From Butyrivibrio fibrisolvens 16/4 (GTDB lineage Bacteria > Bacillota > Clostridia > Lachnospirales > Lachnospiraceae), in the NCBI GenBank assembly GCA_000209815.1, contig FP929036.1:3008650-3072649 (forward strand): a DNA stretch of 64,000 bases, given 5' to 3'. This document shows positions 37,766-48,236 of the stretch, piece by piece (positions within the stretch are counted from its first letter, which is position 1; every line of letters starts with the position of its first letter). The position numbers were made by a program, and so were the translations under genes. Under the pieces are notes generated by a model. That model searched no databases. It saw only the letters and a list, made by a program, of their open reading frames with translations, and was not told the DNA's origin.

Positions 37766-38452
37766 TCATTTAATTTTCAATCCCCTCAAGTACTCCTTCT
37801 GCTCAGGGGTGATTCTGTAGCTTTCAACAGATTTTTGGATAGCCTTATTATGGCACCACACATCAAGCTTTTTATCTTCTATAAAAGGAAGCACCTTGTC
37901 ATACTGCTTTGCAAGTGCTGTGGCAAAATACCATGCAATCATCATATTTACATAGTATTCCTCGGAACGAACTGCCGCTACCTTTTCAGGGTAAGCTATA
38001 TCAAAATCTTCATCCAGAAAATGCTCCATAAGCATCTTTATACCAAAGCGAATGCTATATGTTTCTCCAGAAGCTATCCACTCATCAATAAGTGGCAACA
38101 GCTCTGATTTATGCTTTTTAAAAACCTTTGGCGACATTTGATCGCAGGTGGCCCAGTTATTCACAAATGGCAAAAATTCCTGTAGCCATTTCAAGCACTT
38201 ATCGTAATCCTTCATCTCTGAAAGAATAAATGCGTGAAGCTGATTCTCATCAAAATACTCATGTGGTAGCTGCTGCAAAAACTCTTCTACATCAGCTCGC
38301 TTTGCAACTGTTTTTGCAAGCATTCGCAACTCTGGTGTTCTTACACCAATAAAATACTCTATGCCTATGTTAGGAATCAATTTGGATTGAAAATCCCTAT
38401 ACTCCACATCTTGCAATTTTATAAGCTCGCTTTTAATTTCCTCTGTAATCAT
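37766..38452 (-). CDS. AlkD-like DNA alkylation repair protein (HEAT repeats)
   Basis: The 228-residue all-helical protein belongs to the DNA alkylation repair (PF08713) family of glycosylases. It has IGVRTPELRMLAK, FVNNWATCDQMSPKVF and the C-terminal WCHNKAIQKSVESYRI segment with HEAT-like repeats. The family removes positively charged alkylated bases. The start ATG overlaps the amidase stop by four bases, so the two are co-transcribed. Substrate range is not determined. Confidence 0.88.
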   Translation of the reverse strand: MITEEIKSELIKLQDVEYRDFQSKLIPNIGIEYFIGVRTPELRMLAKTVAKRADVEEFLQQLPHEYFDENQLHAFILSEMKDYDKCLKWLQEFLPFVNNWATCDQMSPKVFKKHKSELLPLIDEWIASGETYSIRFGIKMLMEHFLDEDFDIAYPEKVAAVRSEEYYVNMMIAWYFATALAKQYDKVLPFIEDKKLDVWCHNKAIQKSVESYRITPEQKEYLRGLKIK

Positions 38453-39276
38453 TCCCCTGTAGTATTCTCCTTAAAATATTTATCTATTCCATCTGCTATT
38501 CCCTTGGCTAAAAGCTGTTGATAATCCTCAGTTACAAGCTTTGCCTCCTCAGCCTTATTGGTAAGGTACCCAACCTCGATAATTGTATTTGGCACCTGAG
38601 ACCAGTTTATTCCACTCATTGTATCAAGCTCTAGTATCTGTCTTTTTTTACATCCCGTGGAAGCGACAACGCCCTCTAACACACACTCTGACAGCCTACG
38701 ACTACTTTCGTATAAAGCTCCGTTATAAGGATTATCCGGGCTCTGACATATGGTGGATGCCCCTTGTACAGACTGAATATCCGAACCATCAGCGTGAATT
38801 CTAACAAATGCCTCTGCACCAGCCTCATTTGCCATAATTGCTCTCTCACTATTACTGATATTCACATCATTTGTAGTACGAGTCATAACCACAGTGTAAC
38901 CACGGCTCTCCAGCTCTGTCTGAAGCTTTAAAGCAATATCAAGATTCAGCTGATACTCTGTGATATTGGTGTATTTTCCGATTGTTCCACCGTCCACCTT
39001 TGGCTTTTTCTTCGTGGCGCCAGGTCCTATAGGCTCTTTTTTCATATCAGCCCGCTGCTGATGTCCCGGATCTATGCATACAATATGACTTTGTATTTTG
39101 GGATTATCCTCTGAAGAAATCTCAAGGTTGGCTTTTTGATTTTCCTGCTCCACTTCAAAATTCTGTGATGAAACCGGCTCTGGATTAACGCTAATGGTTC
39201 TATTCCACAGCCCCACCACAAGAATAATCAAAGCAATCATTATAGATATTAAAATACAGATACGCTTATTTTTCAT
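38449..39276 (-). CDS. N-acetylmuramoyl-L-alanine amidase (Amidase_3)
   Basis: Zinc amidase cleaving the bond between MurNAc and the stem peptide. The 275-residue protein has an N-terminal membrane anchor (ICILISIMIALIILVVG) and the Amidase_3 domain with zinc ligands in DPGHQ, the Glu after NITEYQL and the His in RIHADGS, and catalytic Glu in IIEVGYLTN. It lies beside an M14 peptidase and an LD-carboxypeptidase, forming a cell-wall group, and is translationally coupled to the AlkD-like gene. The start at 39276 has an ACGGTGAAG site. Confidence 0.92.
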   Translation of the reverse strand: MKNKRICILISIMIALIILVVGLWNRTISVNPEPVSSQNFEVEQENQKANLEISSEDNPKIQSHIVCIDPGHQQRADMKKEPIGPGATKKKPKVDGGTIGKYTNITEYQLNLDIALKLQTELESRGYTVVMTRTTNDVNISNSERAIMANEAGAEAFVRIHADGSDIQSVQGASTICQSPDNPYNGALYESSRRLSECVLEGVVASTGCKKRQILELDTMSGINWSQVPNTIIEVGYLTNKAEEAKLVTEDYQQLLAKGIADGIDKYFKENTTGE

Positions 39277-39343
39277 AACTTCACCGTTAGATTAAACAAA
39301 TTCTAAAGTTTCGTCACAATTCCCCTATAAAATCAAACATGTA

Positions 39344-40342
39344 ATGAAAGCTATACCAAGATATTTATTAAACATTATAATTGTTTCCTTATTGATAATT
39401 ATAACTTCATTTCAATCCATGGCAACAGAATTTGTATATGTAGATACTTCTCAGCAAATCTATTCTTACGACTCCATGACAGAAGATATTCTTCAGCTGA
39501 ATTTAGGACATGAAGATATATTGTCTTACGAAACTATCGCCACTACAGCTCAGGGTAGAAATGTGTGGCTTATTAAATTTGGAAATCTTTCTTCTGAAAA
39601 CAAAATCCTTATTACAGCTTCAATCCATGCAAGAGAATATATGAGCTCGCAGCTTGTGATGCGAATGTTGGAGGAATATGTATTTAATTACGATTCTCCA
39701 CTAAAGGATGGTTCAACATATCGTGGGCATTTTGATTCAGTGTGCTTTTACATACTTCCTATGGTAAATCCTGACGGTGTTTCCATCAGCCAATTTGGAC
39801 TGGATGGTGCCATTTTAGATTCAACAAAAACCTGGCTTTCTTCTATAAGTACATCAAATCGTAAGCTCTCCCAGATTAAAGCCAACTCCAATGGTGTAGA
39901 TTTAAACAGAAACTTCCCTATAGGATTTGGCCAGGGTGGCGGTCTTACGTCAGCCCCGGGACTGGCCTATTATCCAGGAGTAGCCCCATTAACAGAGATT
40001 GAAACCATGGCTCTTTCTAACCTGATTGCAACCAATAAATTTAACTACTGCATTAATTATCATTCTATGGGCAAAATCAATTACTATGGTTCTAACGAAA
40101 ACTCTGCCGAAAATGCTGTTAGGTGTAGGGATTTGGCAGCTTTGGTTTCTTCTATCAACAAGTATAAACCTCGTCACTGTGGTGTTGCTAATGGTAGCTT
40201 TGCCGACTATTTCTATTCAGTTCAAAATACACCTGCTGTATCAATAGAAATAGGCACCGCCAATCCGGTGCCAATCTCTCAATTTTCTGATATTTACAAT
40301 CGAAATGTGCCACTATGGCTGGTGCTTTCTGATTTAGACTAG
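39344..40342 (+). CDS. M14 family zinc carboxypeptidase, secreted
   Basis: The 332-residue protein has a signal peptide (about 1-28) and the M14 carboxypeptidase core: zinc ligands in HAREY (His-x-x-Glu), substrate arginine in DLNRNFP, third ligand His in NYHSMG, and catalytic Glu in SIEIGTA. It probably trims peptidoglycan stem peptides or extracellular peptides, like gamma-D-glutamyl-diaminopimelate or carboxypeptidase-type enzymes; the exact activity is not clear. There is no good ribosome binding site and a TATAAAAT box lies only about 20 bases upstream, so the mRNA leader is very short. It converges on the LD-carboxypeptidase gene. Confidence 0.88.
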   Translation: MKAIPRYLLNIIIVSLLIIITSFQSMATEFVYVDTSQQIYSYDSMTEDILQLNLGHEDILSYETIATTAQGRNVWLIKFGNLSSENKILITASIHAREYMSSQLVMRMLEEYVFNYDSPLKDGSTYRGHFDSVCFYILPMVNPDGVSISQFGLDGAILDSTKTWLSSISTSNRKLSQIKANSNGVDLNRNFPIGFGQGGGLTSAPGLAYYPGVAPLTEIETMALSNLIATNKFNYCINYHSMGKINYYGSNENSAENAVRCRDLAALVSSINKYKPRHCGVANGSFADYFYSVQNTPAVSIEIGTANPVPISQFSDIYNRNVPLWLVLSDLD

Positions 40343-40360
40343 GGTAGTGCCAAACAGATA

Positions 40361-41400
40361 CTATGCTAAATCAAGCGCCTTTAGCTTAATATTGCTATCA
40401 GCGTTTACGCTGATATGTGCCCCTGAAACTATAGGCATAGCTGGTGCAAGATGTCCCACATCTGCATCCATAACTATTGGTACATTATATTTGCCCAGAA
40501 TTCCAGTTACTGCGTTGTATTGATCAAGTCCCATCATCTCCTGCTTCCAGGCAGCGGCAGGACGTCCTATTATAAATCCCTTCGCATTTACGAACCAACC
40601 AGCTCTATCTAGATTCCAAAGCGCTCTGCGAATAGACATTACATTTAAATCGCAGGCTTCTAAGAACCAGATAATGCCCTTATTCTTGTAGCGCTCATTA
40701 AAATCTGCAACACAATCGTATTTGGTTCCCACAAGATTGGCCAAGCAATCAAGACAACCGCCTGTGATTATTCCGGAAAATTCAGGCACTCGATTAGTCT
40801 CTGTATCGCCCATAAAAAGTCTTAGCTCTTTTTTCTCTGTAAGATTATATCCAACAAATGGATGCTCCTCATCCTTCAAAGACTCTACTTCAAATTTATC
40901 ATAACCTGAAACCTCTGTTTTTCTCCAGTGAACACACCTATGGCGTCCTCTAAAGCAGGCTCCAATTTATCCATTCCAAAGGCACCGATGCTTGGACCGT
41001 ATATGGAAGCTACATCGCAAATAGTATTAAGCAAGAATGTGAAATTCGTATTGTCTGAATAACCCATATACCATTTTGGCTTGGCTGCTTTTATCTTTTC
41101 AAAATCCACATAGTCTAAGGTCTCGCACATAAGCTCACCGCCACCGCAGGTTATAAGCATCTGGTTATCACCACTGCAATAAAAATCTGTAAGCTCTTTT
41201 CCACAATTCTCCGGTGATGAACTAATTCCTATACCATCACTCTTTCTGCAGTTCGGCCCTTCAATCAGCTTGTATCCCATTTTTTCAAAACGAGATATAG
41301 CTGAATCAAGACAGCTTTTATACGGCTCAAAGGCACAACCAAAGGACGGTGCCACAAGTCCTATTGTTTCACCGTCCTTAATATACTCTGGATATTTCAT
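40361..41400 (-). CDS. LD-carboxypeptidase, S66 family (frameshifted)
   Basis: Removes the terminal D-alanine from muropeptide tetrapeptides during cell-wall recycling (or confers microcin C resistance in the MccF branch). Joined product about 346 residues. First part: IGLVAPS, YCSGDNQMLITCGGGE, nucleophile Ser in GYSDNTNF. Second part: GGCLDCLANLVGT, Glu in FLEACD, His in ADVGHLAP. The frame breaks at T5 40918-40922: one more A gives GEKTEVSGYDKFEVES, bridging the parts without loss. It lies downstream of the precorrin-2 dehydrogenase-like gene. Confidence 0.9.
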
Positions 41401-41423
41401 ATTTCTATTCTCCCATCAATATT

Positions 41424-41996
41424 TTATAGTGTCATGCTGATAGACATAAGAAGCTCTTCCACTTCTTCGTCTGTTGGAGTTCCATCATAACAAAGAGCAT
41501 AATCTATTAACTGCTCAAATGCGCTATTCTGGGAAGACTTCATTGGGAATAGTTCCTCAATAGGCTGCTTCCATTTTCCCAGCATTTCATTTAAATCTGC
41601 TAGTTTTGGCGTCAGAACCTCTTTTTCTTTATTAGCCAAGAATCTTGCCAAGGCAGTGCTTTTTCCACTACTAGAAAAACCACCTACTAAATCCCCTTCC
41701 TTCACATAGGCAGGAAAACTAAAGGTTCCTAATTCAGGTTTGTCCACAATATTAACAGCTATGCCTGCATCTTTACACAGCATTGATATTTGAAGATTAA
41801 TCTCTTCATCATCTGTATCAACCAAAACGATTTTTCGTCCCTGCAAATCTGCAGGAGTAAACTCGTCTTTTGTAATTACCTTTACCTTAGCACCAAAGTC
41901 TAATAATGCATCAGATCTTTTCAAGACAGCATCGCTATCGCCAATTACCAAACAATTTGCGCCTGTTAAATCAATAAACATTGGAAAAAATGCCAT
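41424..41996 (-). CDS. Precorrin-2 dehydrogenase / siroheme synthase N-terminal domain protein
   Basis: NAD-dependent oxidation of precorrin-2 to sirohydrochlorin, the route to siroheme or cobalamin. The 190-residue protein has the CysG/Met8 N-terminal Rossmann fold (MFIDLTGANCLVIGDSDAVLKRSDALLDFGAKV) and the dimerisation segment FSFPAYVKEGDLVGGFSSSGKST. There is no methylase domain and no other cobalamin or siroheme gene nearby. The aspartate of the typical NVVD-like segment is kept as NIVDK. Starts at ATG after AGGAGG. Confidence 0.85.
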   Translation of the reverse strand: MAFFPMFIDLTGANCLVIGDSDAVLKRSDALLDFGAKVKVITKDEFTPADLQGRKIVLVDTDDEEINLQISMLCKDAGIAVNIVDKPELGTFSFPAYVKEGDLVGGFSSSGKSTALARFLANKEKEVLTPKLADLNEMLGKWKQPIEELFPMKSSQNSAFEQLIDYALCYDGTPTDEEVEELLMSISMTL

Positions 41997-42073
41997 AACT
42001 CCTCCTTTTAAAGCCCCCTGTAAAATGTATTGTACTCTAAAAGAATGAAATAATTGTTATCGCTTTTAAATCC

Positions 42074-42786
42074 CTAATCTAATATGCTATAAAATGAATC
42101 AATATTCTGCTCAGGTAACGTAACTGGATCCCAACCATAATCCTGATAAGCCTTGATATCCAAACCATTAGCAAAAACATAATTTGCTATAATCTGCGCT
42201 CTTATCTGCTCTCTAGTCTTATCATCACTAGATGTTTTTCAAAATCATCGAAATGCTCACCAAATATTTCCTTAGCAGAATCAAGATAGTTACTACCATC
42301 CTCAACTATATCCATTCCAGTAACTTCATACCCCTCATCTGTATTCTTCAAATGAATACAACCTGGATATGAACCACCTGAAACACACTCAAGGGTATCC
42401 CCCTTCAAATCATAATTCATGTACCAGAAATCGCCATATACCTTAATATCCTCTTTGTTGCTCTCATCCTCATAAATAATATTTACGATTGGAATGGCAA
42501 CATCTGCTGAATCATAATTTGCTGCAAACTCATCATTTATGTATTTATACAATACACTATAAAACAGCTCCGGACCCGGATATTCGTATGCCGGAAGATT
42601 AACACTTTCCTCACTGCTGTTTTCAGTTGTTTCTTCTGAAGCTACACTTTCTGTCTCAGTCTCAGTTGTTTCTACTTCAGATTCATTTGTCTGCTCTGGT
42701 TTTTCACTCTGTGCGCCACAGCCTACTACTCCTGTAAGCATCACACCTGTCATAATCAATGTTAAAATTTTTCTTACTCTACACAT
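42074..42786 (-). CDS. Lipoprotein of unknown function (frameshifted)
   Basis: Secreted lipid-anchored protein. The lipobox is VVGC (cysteine about residue 23) after a hydrophobic segment, followed by a Thr/Glu/Ser-rich linker and a globular C-terminal domain. As printed it ends at 42202; adding one A at the T5 run 42235-42239 opens the frame to 42074, giving about 237 residues and a further segment (DDKTREQIRAQIIANYVFANG and on) ending FYSILD. It starts with ATG and a GGGGG site. No domain family recognised. Confidence 0.8.
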
Positions 42787-42833
42787 ATTAGTGCCCCCTG
42801 TTTTTATTGCATATTTTTATGCCTTTCATGCTG

Positions 42834-42861
42834 AATATATAATAACACATTTAAATCACAA
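42834..42861 (-). promoter_or_regulatory. Promoter of the lipoprotein gene
   Basis: TTGTGA (42856-42861) and TATATT (42834-42839) on the minus strand with a 16-base spacer, about 50 bases upstream of the start codon. Confidence 0.45.
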
Positions 42862-42940
42862 TAGTGTCACATTGCCAGGTATTCCTTCAAGACATACATC
42901 TATTTTGGCAGCTACTTAAAGTAATCTAAAAAAAAGTAAT

Positions 42941-42986
42941 AAAAAAGCACCTTATGTCTTGTCATTACAAAACATAAGATGCTTTT
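42941..42986 (-). terminator. Terminator of the UPF0210 operon
   Basis: On the minus strand an AAAGCATCTTATGT stem pairs with ACATAAGGTGCTTT around a 14-base loop and is followed by a T6 tract. It lies nine bases past the UPF0210 stop codon. Confidence 0.85.
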
Positions 42987-42994
42987 ACTAATCA

Positions 42995-44359
42995 TTAATT
43001 CTTAAAGGAATGAATTGGTGCTGGAATACGTCCCTTACGATTTACAAAATCAGCACAAGAGAACTTATTCACAGGCATGATTGGTGCATAACCAAATAAT
43101 CCACCAAACTCAACAGTGTCGCCAACACCCTTACCGATAACTGGGATGAGACGAGCTGCTGTGGTCTTCTGATTAACCATACCAAGTGCCATCTCATCAG
43201 CAATCATACCTGAGATTGTAGTGGCTGGTGTGTCTCCAGGGATAGCAATCATATCAAGACCTACTGAACAAACACATGTCATAGCTTCAAGCTTTTCAAG
43301 AGTGATAGCACCTGCCTCAACAGAATTAATCATTCCCTGATCCTCTGATACAGGAATGAATGCACCTGAAAGGCCACCTACGTAAGAGCTGGCCATAACG
43401 CCACCCTTCTTTACCTGATCATTGAGCATTGCAAGAGCAGCTGTAGTACCAGGAGCACCTGCATACTCTAATCCGATTTCACAAAGAATATCTGCTACCG
43501 AATCTCCAATTGCTGGAGTAGGTGCAAGTGATAAGTCAATAATACCAAATGGAATTCCAAGACGCTTTGAAGCTTCCTGGGCTACAAGCTGTCCAACACG
43601 TGTAACCTTGAATGCTGTCTTTTTGATGGTCTCGCAAAGAACCTCAAAGCTTTCTCCGCGAACCTGCTCAAGTGCCTTCTTTACAACGCCAGGTCCAGAA
43701 ACACCAACGTTGATAATAGCATCTGCCTCAGTAACACCATGGAAGGCACCTGCCATAAATGGGTTGTCATCTGGTGCATTGCAAAATACTACAAGCTTCA
43801 TACAATCAACAGAATCCCTGTCCTTTGAACGATCTGCCACCTGAAGAAGAATATCTCCCATAAGACGAACAGCATCCATATTAATACCAGTTTTTGTGGA
43901 AGCTAAATTAACTGAACTACAAACTCTATTTGTCTCGCAAAGAGCCTGTGGAATAGAACGAATAAGCATCTCATCTGCTGTGGTCATGCCCTTAGAAACA
44001 AGTGCTGAATAACCACCAATGAGATTTGCACCAACTGCCTCGGCTGCCTTATCAAGTGTGTGAGCAAGAGTAACAAAATCCTCTGGCTTCTTGCAAGCAG
44101 CGCCACCAATAAGAGCGATTGGTGTAACTGAAATACGACGATTGACAATAGGAATACCATAGTCTCTCTCGATTTCCTTTGCAACCTTATCTAAATCCTT
44201 CGCAACTGTAGTGATGCGATTATATACATTTTCATTAACCTTCTGTAAATCTGAATCGATGCACTCCAAAAGGCTGATACCAATAGTGATTGTGCGGACA
44301 TCCAGTGTCTGCTCCTCCACCATTTTATTTGTTTCTAATACTTCCTGTAAATTTACCAT
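42995..44359 (-). CDS. UPF0210 / PFL-like family protein
   Basis: Conserved protein of 454 residues named after distant similarity to pyruvate formate-lyase-like folds; no enzymatic role is established. It shows the family motifs [16 protein letters not shown], the Gly-rich [15 protein letters not shown] and [20 protein letters not shown], and C-terminal [26 protein letters not shown]. It has a strong GGGGGG site and lies 13 bases after the ACT-domain gene; this ACT-UPF0210 pair is conserved in many Clostridia, suggesting a joint role. A terminator follows. Confidence 0.9.
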   Translation of the reverse strand: MVNLQEVLETNKMVEEQTLDVRTITIGISLLECIDSDLQKVNENVYNRITTVAKDLDKVAKEIERDYGIPIVNRRISVTPIALIGGAACKKPEDFVTLAHTLDKAAEAVGANLIGGYSALVSKGMTTADEMLIRSIPQALCETNRVCSSVNLASTKTGINMDAVRLMGDILLQVADRSKDRDSVDCMKLVVFCNAPDDNPFMAGAFHGVTEADAIINVGVSGPGVVKKALEQVRGESFEVLCETIKKTAFKVTRVGQLVAQEASKRLGIPFGIIDLSLAPTPAIGDSVADILCEIGLEYAGAPGTTAALAMLNDQVKKGGVMASSYVGGLSGAFIPVSEDQGMINSVEAGAITLEKLEAMTCVCSVGLDMIAIPGDTPATTISGMIADEMALGMVNQKTTAARLIPVIGKGVGDTVEFGGLFGYAPIMPVNKFSCADFVNRKGRIPAPIHSFKN

Positions 44360-44372
44360 GGGTCCCCCCTAT

Positions 44373-44648
44373 TTATAATCTGTGCATAGCGTTGAAAATA
44401 TCTTCTTTTTGAGCCTTGATCTGAACTCCGATTTCATCACCAAGTGTCTCAAGATCCTTCTGTACATCATCAAATGACTTTGTAGCAGCATTAATATCTA
44501 CAATCATCATCATATTAAAGAATCCCTGGACGATAGTCTGTGTAATATCTAAAACGTTAACCTTGCACCCTGCTAAATATGTGCAGATACGTGCAATGAT
44601 GCCCACAGTATCTTTACCTACTACAGTAATAATAACTTTGTTTTCCAT
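44373..44648 (-). CDS. ACT domain protein (UPF0237)
   Basis: Single ACT domain protein of 91 residues (MENKVIITVVGKDTVGIIARICTYLAGCKVNVLDITQTIVQG). ACT domains bind amino acids or small ligands and dimerise; this type is related to the glycine cleavage repressor GcvR. It starts with ATG and an AGGAG site, and sits between the metallo-hydrolase gene and UPF0210. It may act as the ligand sensor of the downstream protein. Confidence 0.92.
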   Translation of the reverse strand: MENKVIITVVGKDTVGIIARICTYLAGCKVNVLDITQTIVQGFFNMMMIVDINAATKSFDDVQKDLETLGDEIGVQIKAQKEDIFNAMHRL

Positions 44649-44678
44649 AAGAATTCTCCTTCAAATAATTTATTAATC

Positions 44679-45478
44679 TTATAGTATGACGCGCTCTGAT
44701 ACTTCTGTTCGCGACGCTACTGTTATATTAAAATCACTCGCATTGTATGGAGTGTTTTCATCCATATTTACTTCCAAACGTACTGTTTCGTACGCAAGAT
44801 CCGGATAATTGTTTTCGTGGCTGAGATGCCCCAGAAAAACGTGCTTTATATCGTCATTCAAAACCTGACTCAAAAGCTTTCCGCTGGCTTCATTTGATAG
44901 ATGGCCGTGGTCACCAAGAATTCTACGCTTAAGAGGATATGGATATGAACCCACCTCCAGCATGTGAATATCGTGATTTGCCTCTAGTAATAACGCATCC
45001 AAGCCTGTTAAATTGTCAACAATATAGCCATCATAATAACCTAAGTCAGTACAGACTGCAACCTTAGAATTAGCATTTTCTATACGATATGCAACTGGGT
45101 CTGCCGCATCATGGCTAATGTGAAATGGGTGAATTTTAAGACTACCTATAGAGAAATCCTCGTCAGGCCTGATAACGTGAAAAAGAGTATCATCGATAGC
45201 CCCGAGACTTTTCATAGAACGTATCGCCTTAATGGTAGCTGCGGTTCCGTAAATAGGAGTATGGTATTTGCGAGCAATAACTCCAAGTCCCGAAACGTGA
45301 TCGGAATGCTCGTGAGTCACTAACAACCCAGCCATATCGGCGGTGGTGTAATCGTACTTGTTCATCCCCGCCTCTATGCGCTTTCCTGAAATACCTGCAT
45401 CGATCATTACATGGGTGGTATCGTCGCCTACGCAAATGCAATTACCGCTGCTACCACTTGCAATACTAAAAAATCCAT
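44679..45478 (-). CDS. YycJ/WalJ-type metallo-beta-lactamase fold hydrolase (frameshifted at start)
   Basis: Phosphodiesterase or nuclease of the metallo-beta-lactamase superfamily. It has the metal motif THEHSDHVSG (H-x-H-x-D-H), SHDAADPVAY, LLLEANHD and LGHLSHENN. The printed frame from the internal ATG at 45407 lacks the family N-terminus. The bases upstream encode SIASGSSGNCICVGDD in frame, and one added base at A6 45468-45473 joins it to ATG at 45478 (MDFFSIASGSSGN), the usual start of this family; about 266 residues. It lies 23 bases after the FtsA-like gene. YycJ-type proteins are linked to DNA repair and cell-wall signalling in other Firmicutes. Confidence 0.88.
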
Positions 45479-45500
45479 TATAACTAAATCTTCTTTCTAA

Positions 45501-47584
45501 TTAACTTATAGCAGAACTATCCCAATAAACTTCCACTTCGTCATTCTCGTGAAGTTCGTCGGAGTAGCCACATTTTCTTCCATTTATTTTTGTGATGAGT
45601 GGGCGTCCATTGCTCTCGTTAGGATCAAAATTGATTACATTGTAGATATCAACAAAGATGTAATCTTTCTTACCCGAAAGCACACGTTTTTTGCCGTTGA
45701 TTGTAATAGGAAGCTCTGTGGCTTCATTTTTCATCTTTGTGTGGACATCAGTAATCTGCTCTGGTGCCACATCAATATCGTAATCTTCTGGCATACCCTC
45801 ACCATCCTCTGCAAGATAATCCCCTGCATAAGCTACTGGTGTGGTGGTAGTCCAATCGATAACGAAATTCTCGTAAACAAGAGAATCTAAGCTAGATGGA
45901 CGATTATTAACTAAAATCTCGTAACGATCATCAATAGTTACGTCCATAAATTCGGCCAACTGGCCAACTGTGTAGAATGGGCGTGTCTCAATAACATCCC
46001 CATCCTTAACTGAATATGAAGGAAGCTCTAATGAGCCGTTAACCTCAACAAACTTTGGACACTTTACTCTGTGTCCGCAAACAGTAAAGTACAGATACTC
46101 TGTAGTAAACTCTGCAATATCTGCTATAGTACCATTTCCTCCTGCTCCAACTGTAGAAGGTGTAAATTCCACATCACAGTTAAACTCTAAAGGTGTGTTG
46201 ATACCGACAGGCTTTCCATTCATCTTTACAACAGCAGACTCTCCCTCGATACCACGAATCATACGTGATACACCATTGACTGTGAAATTAATCTCACGGC
46301 CGCGACGTGGGAACAGCTGCTCGGCTGAGTAGCCGGCCTGCATAGCAGCATCCACAATAGTAAGCTGTCCATTATCATAAAGCTTCATCATTTCTCCATT
46401 GAAATGAATCATGATGAAGTTGTTCTTTGTCTCATAGTAATTTAGGCAGATACCGATAGGTGTAACAAGAAGAGAATCCTTCTTAACATCATCCTGCTCG
46501 AAGGTGATATTCTTCATGACCTCCTCGCCACGAAGAGCAACACGCTCACTGACAATCTTTAAATCCTTTGCAAGAGCCTCTGTAAAGCCGTGGATTTTAC
46601 CGCCACCGCCAACAACAAATGCAGCTGATACTGACTTGTCGCCATTGAGTTCTTTAATCTTTGCAGCAACCTCTCCTGCAATCTTTTCCATAACAGGATT
46701 TGTCAGCTTGTAAACATCCTCTGACTTGATGGTGTGGCTAATGCCCATAATATCCTCGTAAGTGATTTCGCCACCTTCTGTAGAAGCACGCTTAATCTGC
46801 TCTGCAGTAGCAAAATCAACAAGGAACTCGTGTACCAAAACCTCTGTAAGCTCATCACCAGCCATAGGAATCATACCATAGGCGATAATGCTGCCGTCTC
46901 TGGTAACACAAATATCGGATGTACCAGCGCCCACATCAATGAGGGCGATATTAAGCATTCTGAAATTCTGTGGAATAGCTACATTGATAGCTGCAATAGG
47001 CTCCAATGTAAGATTGGCAACTGAAAGACCTGCCTTTCCAACAGCAGAATAAAGACCATCAACAACATCCTCTGGAAGGAATGTGACGATGATATCTTCT
47101 CCGATAACATCTGCTTTGTGGTCCTCTAGAGATGAGAATAAATCTCCATTTAAATAATATCTGACTGTAGAATAACCTACACAGAAGAACTTGTATTTAT
47201 TATCCTCATCACCCTTGATTTCCTTACCTGCCTGCTCGATTCCAAGCATATCAAGAGTGTGCAAATCCTCTCCGGAAACAACCGTCTCCTCCGGGAACTC
47301 CAGCTCTACGTGAGTGGTGATTGTGCGAAGTACACGACCAGCGGCAGCTATACAAACCTCTGTAAGAGTGAGGCCTGTCATCTGCTCCAGCTCTTTTTCA
47401 CCTCGTCACAGGTAGCACCAACACGACCAATATCGTGAATCTGACCATCCAACATAGCGCGTGTGTCGTGCTCTCGCAGTGTCTGTGCAATAACGTGGAA
47501 CTCCTCTCCGTCAAGGTAACCTACTGTACCAATGACATTTCTTGTTCCAATGTCCAAGCCAAATACAATGTCCTTCTTTTCCAT
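45501..47584 (-). CDS. FtsA-like actin-fold ATPase with long C-terminal extension (frameshifted)
   Basis: Cell-division-type protein of the FtsA/PilM class, about 694 residues when joined. The N-terminal phosphate 1 loop is VFGLDIGTRNVIGTVG; DVGAGTSDICVTRDG and FVVGGGGKIHG give the other nucleotide-binding motifs. The last 300 residues hold several beta-rich repeats. The membrane-binding amphipathic tail of classical FtsA is not obvious. The printed frame breaks at T5 47394-47398; one more A gives DEVKKELEQMTGLTL. It has a strong AAGGGGA site and lies after coaE. Length and lack of an adjacent ftsZ suggest it is a paralogue rather than the division FtsA itself. Confidence 0.8.
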
Positions 47585-47621
47585 AGTAAAATCCCCTTTT
47601 GTTTTTATGCCACCTCATAAA

Positions 47622-47650
47622 TCAGCTAAGGCTAATTGCTTCTTAGCTGA
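47622..47650. repeat. Hairpin between coaE and the FtsA-like gene
   Basis: Perfect 9-base arms TCAGCTAAG/CTTAGCTGA around an 11-base loop, with the coaE stop codon inside one arm. No T tract follows, so it is not a clear terminator. It may affect processing between coaE and the next gene. Confidence 0.4.
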
Positions 47651-48233
47651 GTATTGCTTTCAATTGACTAAGTGTCTCCTCAGTAGTGCCACTATTATCA
47701 ATAACCCTATGGCAATGCTCTCTAAAACTCTCATCAGAACGCTGCGTTTTCATAGTATTTGCTATGCGTTCCTTAGAGTAACCCCTTGATTCCATAAGAC
47801 GTTTTTCACGTACCTCTGGACTGGCATATATATACCACATCTCATCAACAAGTTTACCATATCCACATTCTATGAGCAATGCAGCTTCAAAGAAAAAGTA
47901 CTCTATATTGTGCTTTTGACGCTCTTGTTCTACCTCATTTAGTACTTCTTTTTCCACAGCTGGATGGACGATGGAGTTTACGCTACTTAATAGCTCACTA
48001 TCTGAGAACATATACTTTGCCATAAGTGGTCTGTTGATTTCTCCTGATTCATCCAAAATAGAGGTAGGCCAATTTAAAGCTACTACCTCATCAAAACACT
48101 TATGACCGCTTGTCATAAGATGTGCTGCCACTTCATCGGCCAACACTACTTTGCAATTAAAATTTTCTTTTAATAAAGAGAGCACCGTGCTTTTGCCAGC
48201 GCCGATGCCCCCTGTAATTCCAATAAATCTCAT
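47643..48233 (-). CDS. coaE: Dephospho-CoA kinase
   Basis: Last step of CoA synthesis: phosphorylates dephospho-CoA with ATP. The 196-residue protein has P-loop GGIGAGKST (residues 8-16), the substrate segment DEVAAHLM and ALLIECGYGKLVDEMWYIYA. It begins four bases after the DUF975 stop; polA lies two genes upstream, a common Lachnospiraceae order. Confidence 0.96.
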   Translation of the reverse strand: MRFIGITGGIGAGKSTVLSLLKENFNCKVVLADEVAAHLMTSGHKCFDEVVALNWPTSILDESGEINRPLMAKYMFSDSELLSSVNSIVHPAVEKEVLNEVEQERQKHNIEYFFFEAALLIECGYGKLVDEMWYIYASPEVREKRLMESRGYSKERIANTMKTQRSDESFREHCHRVIDNSGTTEETLSQLKAILS

Positions 48234-48236
48234 ATT

